Of a DNA stretch of 7,668 bases, positions 1 through 7,668 are shown piece by piece. Source of the DNA: an uncultured Collinsella sp. (GTDB taxonomy: Bacteria; Actinomycetota; Coriobacteriia; Coriobacteriales; Coriobacteriaceae); NCBI GenBank assembly GCA_900757265.1, contig CAAENW010000248.1:1-7668 (forward strand). The letters run 5' to 3'. A model generated the notes under the pieces. That model was not told the origin of the DNA. It worked only from the letters and a program-made list of their open reading frames with translations, and did not search any database. The position numbers and the translations under genes were made by a program. Numbering within the stretch: the stretch's first letter is position 1; every line of letters begins with the position of its first letter.

Positions 1-55
1 CCTAGTCATCGCACAAAGCCCCTTCGGCAGCACACGGTGCAGCCAAGTCACCGCA
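1..55. other. Unassigned sequence at the window edge
   Basis: These bases lie downstream of carB and beyond the inverted repeat. No start codon with a ribosome binding site, no hairpin with a T-run and no recognisable peptide was found on either strand. Some frames stay open across the edge, but their translations look like random GC-rich sequence. The next gene presumably lies outside the window. Confidence 0.4.
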
Positions 56-140
56 GGCCGGGGCGGGAGGCGGTCCTTTCTCTCGGAAAACTTCGCGAAG
101 CCCAGTTTCCGAGAGAAAGTGTCCGGCTGCCGCCCCGGCC
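56..140. repeat. Large nested inverted repeat downstream of carB
   Basis: An outer 11-base arm at 56-66 (GGCCGGGGCGG) is perfectly complementary to 130-140. Inside it, a 14-base arm at 76-89 (CTTTCTCTCGGAAA) is perfectly complementary to 106-119, and the pairing can extend two more pairs if one A is bulged. The central loop contains a further perfect 10-base palindrome, CTTCGCGAAG, at 91-100. The structure begins 11 bases after the carB stop codon on the minus strand. It could stop or protect the 3' end of the carAB transcript. Neither strand has a T-run after the stem, so it is not a textbook intrinsic terminator. It may instead be a dispersed palindromic element or a bidirectional structure. 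The pairing is seen directly; the role is not known. Confidence 0.75.
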
Positions 141-151
141 GGCCAGGCCAA

Positions 152-3466
<3,315 letters not shown>

Positions 3467-3467
3467 G

Positions 3468-4907
3468 TTAGTTCTCCTCGGTCGCAGCGTTCTCGGACTC
3501 GGCGAAATTCCAGCCGGCGAGGCGGTCCTTCGCGGTGTCGATGTCCAGGTAGTTCTCCTCGCCGTCCATGAGTCGCGTAAAGGCGGTAAAGAGATAGTGG
3601 GCATCGGTGGGGCCAGGCGAGGCCTCGGGGTGGTACTGGACCGAGAAGCACGGGGCGTCGAGCAGCTGGATGCCTTCGGCGGTGCCGTCGTTGAGATTCA
3701 CATGTGTTAGGCGAATACGGCCAAAGCGCTCGTTCATCACGACCGGCGCGATTCCGCGGCGCACCCAGACGCGCAGATCTCCATCGGCCGCATGCTCGGT
3801 CTCGCCGCCGGAAAGCTCGGGGACAAGCTTGCCCAAGCTGGGGAACAGCAGGCCAAAGCCATGGTTTTGTGCGGTGATCTCCACGCGACGGCTTACCAGG
3901 TTCATGACCGGCTGGTTGCCACCGCGGTGACCGAACTTAAGCTTTTCCATCTGGGCGCCGCAGGCCAGGCTGATCATCTGGTGACCAAGGCAAATACCAA
4001 AGACCGGCACCTTGCCGATCAGCTGCTGCACCTGCTCGTAGGTCTCCACCACGGCGTCGGGGTCGCCGGGGCCATTGGACAAAAAGACGCCATCGGGATT
4101 CATGTCGAGCACCTCACTCGCGGGCGTATCCCACGGCACGACGGTAAGGTCACAGCCGGCGCGAACCAGCCCCTCCAGAATGCCGCGCTTCACACCGCAG
4201 TCGTAGGCGACCACTTTGTGACGGGCAGGAGCAGCAACCGCAAGCGCAAAGTCATGCGTGGCAGGCAGGTCGCTCGCGACAAAGACGTGGGGTTCAGGGC
4301 AACTTACGGTCTTGACCAGGTTCTCGCCTACCAGCGTGGGCGCTGCGGCCAGACGCTCGGCAAGCTCGTCGACGTCGAAGATCTCGGTCGAGATAATGCC
4401 CATCTTGGAACCATTGTCGCGCAGATGGCGCACCAGGGCGCGGGTGTCGACACCCTCGATAGCGACGATACCGTGAGCGCGCAGGTACTCCGGCACGCTG
4501 ACGGCCGAGCGCCAGTTAGAAGGCGTGGCGCACATGTCGCGAACGATCATGCCGCGCATGGCCGGAGCGCTCGCAGGGCGCACGGCGTCGCCGGGGAAGG
4601 CCGACTGGACGTCGGTCTCGTCGATACCGTAGTTGCCGATCTGCGGATAGGTCATGGTTACGATTTGGCCGGCATAACTCGGGTCGGTCATGACCTCAAA
4701 GTAGCCCTCGAGCGAGGTGTTGAAGCAAACTTCGCCGGTCGCGGTGCCCTCGGCGCCGCATGCACGTCCATAAAAAATGGTCCCATCCTCAAGATACAGG
4801 ATGCAGGGACCGCAGGTGCCCTTGCTGGTTTTGGCCAGCATACGCTGGCAAAGCTCGCTGGGCGCGAAGGTGCGGGCGGCAGCGCCCGCGGTATGGTTGT
4901 TCGCCAT
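3468..4907 (-). CDS. carA: Carbamoyl phosphate synthetase small (glutaminase) subunit (CarA)
   Basis: CarA hydrolyses glutamine and passes ammonia through a tunnel to CarB. The product is 479 residues, about 100 more than the E. coli subunit. The N-terminal CPSase domain runs from about residue 35 ([19 protein letters not shown]) to 180. The class I glutamine amidotransferase domain follows, with the nucleophile Cys306 in FGICLGHQ and the partners His426 and Glu428 in YHPEASPGP. Extra material includes about 34 residues before the conserved start, an insert of about 35 residues between HGF (349-351) and [10 protein letters not shown] (400-409), and an acidic C-terminal tail. The start at 4907 is preferred over a Met 21 bases upstream because AAGGAG sits four bases before it, and the upstream Met lies inside the leader hairpin. 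The stop codon is one base from the carB start, so the two genes form an operon. A PyrR-like hairpin covers the ribosome binding site. Confidence 0.97.
   Translation of the reverse strand: MANNHTAGAAARTFAPSELCQRMLAKTSKGTCGPCILYLEDGTIFYGRACGAEGTATGEVCFNTSLEGYFEVMTDPSYAGQIVTMTYPQIGNYGIDETDVQSAFPGDAVRPASAPAMRGMIVRDMCATPSNWRSAVSVPEYLRAHGIVAIEGVDTRALVRHLRDNGSKMGIISTEIFDVDELAERLAAAPTLVGENLVKTVSCPEPHVFVASDLPATHDFALAVAAPARHKVVAYDCGVKRGILEGLVRAGCDLTVVPWDTPASEVLDMNPDGVFLSNGPGDPDAVVETYEQVQQLIGKVPVFGICLGHQMISLACGAQMEKLKFGHRGGNQPVMNLVSRRVEITAQNHGFGLLFPSLGKLVPELSGGETEHAADGDLRVWVRRGIAPVVMNERFGRIRLTHVNLNDGTAEGIQLLDAPCFSVQYHPEASPGPTDAHYLFTAFTRLMDGEENYLDIDTAKDRLAGWNFAESENAATEEN
3474..3479 (-). promoter_or_regulatory. 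carB ribosome binding site inside the end of carA
   Basis: GAGGAG, which encodes the two penultimate Glu residues of CarA, lies seven bases before the carB ATG. The carA stop and carB start are one base apart. Ribosomes finishing carA can therefore restart on carB, which keeps the two subunits in balance. This site also fixes the carB start at 3466. Confidence 0.85.
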
Positions 4908-4911
4908 AGTT

Positions 4912-4917
4912 CTCCTT
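4912..4917 (-). promoter_or_regulatory. carA ribosome binding site
   Basis: AAGGAG is placed four bases before the ATG at 4907 and decides the carA start. Its first four bases form the 3' side of the lower stem of the PyrR-like hairpin, so ribosome access would depend on whether that hairpin is closed. Confidence 0.85.
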
Positions 4918-4944
4918 CCCGGTCTCACAGGACCGGCTTAAAGG
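4914..4944 (-). promoter_or_regulatory. PyrR-binding-type RNA hairpin over the carA ribosome binding site
   Basis: Read on the minus strand, an upper stem CCGGUC (4936-4931) pairs perfectly with GACCGG (4924-4919) around the hexaloop CUGUGA (4930-4925). A lower stem CCUU (4944-4941) pairs with AAGG (4917-4914). Between the stems is an asymmetric internal bulge, UAAG on the 5' side and a single G on the 3' side. The PyrR-binding consensus, as I recall it, is ARUCCNGNGAGGYU with a CNGNGA hexaloop, often preceded by CCUUUAA and followed by AAGG. The core UCCNGNGAG matches exactly, and the U-G wobble pair of the consensus is here a U-A pair. Because AAGG is part of the carA Shine-Dalgarno sequence, binding of PyrR with uridine nucleotide would block translation initiation. 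This resembles Mycobacterium pyr control. The pyrR gene itself is not in the window. Confidence 0.85.
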
Positions 4945-4957
4945 TTGGTAGTTAGGC

Positions 4958-4979
4958 CTCGCGGTATTGTAACCGCAAG
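4958..4979 (-). promoter_or_regulatory. Inverted repeat around a -10-like hexamer upstream of carA
   Basis: On the minus strand CTTGCGGT (4979-4972) pairs with ACCGCGAG (4965-4958), with one G-T wobble, around TACAAT (4971-4966). TACAAT matches five of the six bases of a -10 box. At 17-base spacing the -35 position reads ACGCCA, which is a poor match. If this is the promoter, transcription would start near 4960-4955, just before the PyrR-type hairpin. The symmetric arms could then be a repressor operator. If transcription starts further upstream, the same bases would form a small RNA hairpin in the leader. The choice between these is open. Confidence 0.35.
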
Positions 4980-5066
4980 TATGCTCTATGGCGTTAATTT
5001 CATCGAAATGTTTACGAAATGATAATTATGACTTTCTATGCATAATGATTTTTTAATCCCCGTCCC
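4980..5066 (-). promoter_or_regulatory. AT-rich carA upstream region with candidate operator repeats
   Basis: This stretch is much richer in A and T than its surroundings, as expected for a promoter and operator region. It holds an inverted repeat ATTATG-N10-CATAAT at 5025-5046, which includes the 8-base palindrome TATGCATA. It also has two direct copies of CGAAATG (plus strand, 5004-5010 and 5015-5021) spaced 11 bases apart, and a short inverted repeat ATTTC-N3-GAAAT. carAB operons are often controlled by arginine, and TGCATA-like half-sites occur in actinobacterial ArgR sites, so an ArgR operator is possible but not shown. I could not identify a convincing -35/-10 pair here. Confidence 0.35.
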
Positions 5067-5110
5067 AGAAAAATCATCCCGCGTGGGCTTGTGACTCACG
5101 CGGGACGATT
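5067..5110 (-). terminator. Intrinsic terminator after the exporter and membrane-protein genes
   Basis: On the minus strand AATCGTCCCGCGTG (5110-5097) pairs over 14 positions with CACGCGGGATGATT (5085-5072), with one G-T wobble and an 11-base loop. A run of five T follows at 5073-5069. The stem begins four bases after the stop codon of the upstream gene. It separates that transcription unit from carAB, which must therefore have its own promoter. Confidence 0.9.
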
Positions 5111-5114
5111 CGTT

Positions 5115-6074
5115 TTATTTGTCCTGCTCCAGCAGATCGGACGGTGTGCGGTCGGGCTTGCCGCCGCGGAAGATCTCGCGACCGTGCAGGCGATGCTCCA
5201 AGTCGCGCTCGGCCTTTTCTTCCGTGATCTTGGTCTGGCTCACCACCGGGTCCTCAATCAACGACGACACCGAGTTCACCTGCTTCTGAATGCGCTCGGC
5301 GATGGTGTCATCCATACTCACGATGCGCATCTTCCAGTCGATATTCGTGGCGTTGGATGAGCTCTTGGTCCACACGAACGTCAGGATGGCGCTCTGGTGG
5401 CCCCGCGCGGGGAACATGCCAAAGAAGGAATCGTGCTGAATATTGCTATCCTCGTCGATATAGGCGTGAACGTTATACACCACGCGGTCGATCTTATCGT
5501 TGAGCAACGCGTTGGTCGCAAGCGCCGCGGCCTGAATCTGCCCGTTGGACAGCAGCTCGAGCTCGTTGGCAGACGATGTGTCCAACACCGTCACCTCGAC
5601 CGTGCCCGTACGCTCATCGGCTTCATCGACGGTAAAGTCGAGCGGGAACTGCGTAAAGCCGTTGCCCCACTCAAGGCCGCCCTTCAGCGCCGTCGAAACG
5701 GTATCGACCGAAACGCTCTCGGACAGGTTGGCGGTGTTCAGACGACGCATCACGCCGTAGCCAATCTGCATGCCCACGATCAGCACCAAGATGCCGATAA
5801 CCACGGCCATGGCAGTCTTCGTAATGGTATGGCTCACCTGCGAACCCGAAGGATCGTCCTCGGACAGCGGGTCGATATGTTTTGCCTGGCTCGCGCGGTC
5901 CTCGCTGCGCAGCTGCGCCAGCGCCGCTTTGTCACCGCGCTTGGCCGCAGCCTCCTTCTCACGCATGCGCTCGGTTCGCTTTTTGGCAAGCGTGGGATCC
6001 AAGACACCGGATGCATCGATTTCGGAGAATAACTCCGTCACTTCTTCCGGAGTCAAAGGGTTCTTGTCAGCCAT
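5115..6074 (-). CDS. Unrecognised single-pass membrane protein
   Basis: The product is 319 residues and I do not recognise its family. Residues 1-80 are highly charged, with a Lys/Arg-rich helical stretch at 31-60 (KKRTERMREKEAAAKRGDKA) that may form a coiled coil. One hydrophobic segment at about 87-108 (TAMAVVIGILVLIVGMQIGYG) should span the membrane. The remaining 210 residues contain alternating hydrophobic and polar strands (about 140-250) and end in a charged helical tail. There is no cleavable signal peptide. The long charged N-terminus suggests it stays in the cytoplasm and the larger C-terminal part is outside, although Arg110-Arg111 make the orientation less certain. The start has AGGA five bases upstream and lies 19 bases after the exporter stop, so the two are probably co-transcribed. 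A terminator follows directly. A link to the exporter is inferred from position only. Confidence 0.9.
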   Translation of the reverse strand: MADKNPLTPEEVTELFSEIDASGVLDPTLAKKRTERMREKEAAAKRGDKAALAQLRSEDRASQAKHIDPLSEDDPSGSQVSHTITKTAMAVVIGILVLIVGMQIGYGVMRRLNTANLSESVSVDTVSTALKGGLEWGNGFTQFPLDFTVDEADERTGTVEVTVLDTSSANELELLSNGQIQAAALATNALLNDKIDRVVYNVHAYIDEDSNIQHDSFFGMFPARGHQSAILTFVWTKSSSNATNIDWKMRIVSMDDTIAERIQKQVNSVSSLIEDPVVSQTKITEEKAERDLEHRLHGREIFRGGKPDRTPSDLLEQDK

Positions 6075-6093
6075 AAACTTCCTGTCATATCAA

Positions 6094-7668
6094 TCAGTCG
6101 AGCTCGTGCGCACGCGCACCTTCGAACTGCATTCGATAGTAACGGGCATAGGTGCCGCCACGGGCGAGAAGCTCCTCGTGCGTGCCACGCTCCACAACGC
6201 GACCATGCTCAACGGTCGCAATCTCGTCGGCATGCTTAATGGTCGAAAGACGGTGGGCGATGATAATCGTGGTGCGGCCGCGTGCCAGCTCTTCGAGTGA
6301 CTCCTGCACCGCCTCCTCGCTCTCGTTATCCAAAGCACTCGTCGCCTCGTCCAGAATCAGGATCTTGGGGTTCTTGAGAAACACGCGCGCGATGGCGACG
6401 CGCTGCTTCTGTCCGCCCGAAAGACGGCTGCCGCGCTCGCCCACGACCGTGTCATAGCCCTGCGGCAGCGACTCGATAAAAGCATCGATGTTGGCGCGGC
6501 GAGCGGCTTTGGCAATCTCTTCTGCCGTAGCACCCGGCTTGCCGTAGGCGATGTTCTCGCCAATCGTACCGTCAAACAGATAGACATCCTGCTGCACCAG
6601 GCCGATGGCACGACGCAGGCTCCGCTGTGTCACATCGCGCACGTCCTGACCATCGATGCTAATGGATCCGGCAGCCACGTCATAAAAGCGCGGTAGCAGC
6701 GAACAGGTCGTGGACTTGCCACCGCCCGAAGGACCAACCAAAGCGATGGTCTGTCCAGGCTTGATGGACAGGTCCATATGGTCGATAACGGGACGCTCGT
6801 CGGCATCGCCCTCGCCCAGCTCAACATCCTCGTAGTTAAAGCACACGTCGTGATACTCCACGGTGCCGGCGGTCACCTGCAGATCCGTAGCGCCCGGCTT
6901 GTCCTGGATATCCGGCGCGGTCGAGAGCACCTCGTCCATACGCTTAAAGCCGGCGATAGCCTTCTGATACATCTCGGCGGAATTGACAAGCGTCTCGAGC
7001 GGCGTGCAGAACAGCGAAATGTAGAGCGCAAACGTCGCCATATCGACTGCTTGCAGCTCGCCCTGAGCCACCAGCCAACCGCCGAGCAGCACCACGATCA
7101 CGTAGAGCACGCCCGAGAGCAGGCCATACGTCGCGGTATAGACGCCCATGGCGTGGTACATGTTCTCTTTGGACGAAAGGTAGCGATCGTTAGAGGCACG
7201 GAACTTGGCGCGCTCGGTCTCCTCGTTGGCAAAGCTCTTGACTACGCGCATGCCCGCCAGCGAATCCTGCAGCTGCGCATTGATGCCGCTGATCTTTTTG
7301 CGGTTGTCGCTAAAGACCTCGCGCATACGCATGTTCTGCCAAAACATGATGACCGCAAACACCGACGTCACCACGGCCATGGCAAGCGCCAACACCGGGG
7401 CGATGGTAAAGAGGATCACAAACGAGCCAATGATCTCGATGCCGCAGATGATGATCCACTCGGGCACGTGATGCGCCGCCTCGCAGATATCGAACAGGTC
7501 GTTGACCACGCGGCTCATCATGTCGCCCGAGCTGTTGCGGTCGAAGTACGCAAAGCTAAAGCGCTCATACTGGTCAAACAGGTCCTCGCGCATCTTGGAC
7601 TCCATGCGCGCGCCCATCACGTGACCCCAATAGCTCACAAAGTAGCGGCAGGCGCAGCGGACGGCATA
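6094..7668 (-). CDS. ABC exporter, fused membrane and ATPase domains (5' end outside window)
   Basis: This is a half-transporter of the ABCB/MsbA/MdlB type, which works as a dimer to export a substrate using ATP. The visible 524 residues run open to the window edge, so roughly the first 60-80 residues, including the first membrane helix, are missing. A GTG at 7638 could be taken for a start, but coding-like sequence (YAVRCACRYF) precedes it. Numbering the visible part, membrane helices lie near 71-110, 181-200 and 211-233. The nucleotide-binding domain has Walker A GPSGGGKST (312-320), Q-loop Gln360, signature LSGGQ (416-420), Walker B ILILD with Glu441, and the H-loop His472 in IIAHRLSTI. 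All catalytic motifs are intact, so it should be active. The GHVMGARMESKMREDLF stretch is typical of multidrug or lipid exporters. The substrate cannot be told. A second half-transporter gene, if any, would lie upstream outside the window. Confidence 0.96.
   Translation of the reverse strand, partial: YAVRCACRYFVSYWGHVMGARMESKMREDLFDQYERFSFAYFDRNSSGDMMSRVVNDLFDICEAAHHVPEWIIICGIEIIGSFVILFTIAPVLALAMAVVTSVFAVIMFWQNMRMREVFSDNRKKISGINAQLQDSLAGMRVVKSFANEETERAKFRASNDRYLSSKENMYHAMGVYTATYGLLSGVLYVIVVLLGGWLVAQGELQAVDMATFALYISLFCTPLETLVNSAEMYQKAIAGFKRMDEVLSTAPDIQDKPGATDLQVTAGTVEYHDVCFNYEDVELGEGDADERPVIDHMDLSIKPGQTIALVGPSGGGKSTTCSLLPRFYDVAAGSISIDGQDVRDVTQRSLRRAIGLVQQDVYLFDGTIGENIAYGKPGATAEEIAKAARRANIDAFIESLPQGYDTVVGERGSRLSGGQKQRVAIARVFLKNPKILILDEATSALDNESEEAVQESLEELARGRTTIIIAHRLSTIKHADEIATVEHGRVVERGTHEELLARGGTYARYYRMQFEGARAHELD

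Noticed and set aside
76..119. The hairpin after carB as a classical intrinsic terminator
   Set aside because: The stem is strong, but neither strand has a T-run after it, so it is listed as an inverted repeat with unknown role.
3467..3604. Upstream in-frame start giving CarB an extra 46 residues
   Set aside because: The extension overlaps carA and reads as Arg/Pro/Ser/Thr-rich shadow sequence. The Met at 3466 matches the family N-terminus and has a good ribosome binding site.
4908..4928. Upstream in-frame Met giving CarA seven more residues
   Set aside because: This ATG lies in the loop of the PyrR-type hairpin and lacks its own ribosome binding site. The Met at 4907 has AAGGAG at good spacing.
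3792..4955. Long open frame on the plus strand, opposite carA
   Set aside because: Same antisense effect. It runs across the carA leader and shows no domain, while carA has complete catalytic motifs.
4899..4979. Terminator/antiterminator attenuator of the Bacillus pyr type in the carA leader
   Set aside because: No stem followed by a T-run exists between the PyrR-like hairpin and the carA start. The hairpin overlaps the ribosome binding site, which fits translational control better.
4985..5046. Two tiny reading frames in the carA leader (M-H-R-K-S and M-K-L-T-P)
   Set aside because: Each has five codons, no ribosome binding site and no run of Arg or other regulatory codons, so there is no support for a leader peptide.
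5397..6032. Plus-strand open frame opposite the membrane-protein gene
   Set aside because: No ribosome binding site and a composition typical of antisense shadows. The minus-strand gene has a clear start, membrane segment and terminator.

Overview
The window is a GC-rich stretch of bacterial chromosome with all recognisable genes on the minus strand. Reading 5' to 3' on that strand, the order is: an ABC exporter missing its N-terminus (7668 to 6094), an unrecognised single-pass membrane protein (6074 to 5115), a strong intrinsic terminator (5110 to 5067), an AT-rich regulatory region (about 5066 to 4908), then carA (4907 to 3468) and carB (3466 to 152). A large nested inverted repeat lies beyond carB (140 to 56). 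The high GC with strong G/C use at third codon positions, the style of the CarA/CarB sequences and the PyrR-type leader suggest an actinobacterium. My best guess is a gut Coriobacteriia member such as Collinsella. That is an inference from sequence style, not a database match.

There are two transcription units. The first is the ABC exporter followed 19 bases later by the membrane protein, and it ends at the hairpin-plus-T-run just after the second gene. The second is carAB, which encodes the glutaminase and synthetase subunits of carbamoyl phosphate synthetase. These make the shared precursor of pyrimidines and arginine. carA and carB are one base apart, and the carB ribosome binding site lies inside the last codons of carA, so they should be translationally coupled.

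The most informative non-coding element is a hairpin at 4914-4944. It carries the CNGNGA hexaloop and the CCUU/AAGG lower stem expected of a PyrR-binding site, and the lower stem uses up the carA Shine-Dalgarno sequence. This points to PyrR-dependent translational repression of carAB by uridine nucleotides, as known for Mycobacterium pyr genes, and not to the attenuation used in Bacillus. Upstream of it, several short inverted and direct repeats in an AT-rich patch could hold the promoter and an arginine-responsive operator.

Two protein oddities deserve attention. CarB has Thr in place of the metal-binding Asn in its second ATP-grasp site (E-A-T-P-R at residues 853-857). CarA is about 100 residues longer than the E. 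coli protein because of an N-terminal extension, an insert in the glutaminase domain and a C-terminal tail. No tRNA, rRNA, CRISPR array or insertion sequence was seen. I found no clear evidence of a wholly new system; the unknown membrane protein beside the exporter is the nearest candidate.
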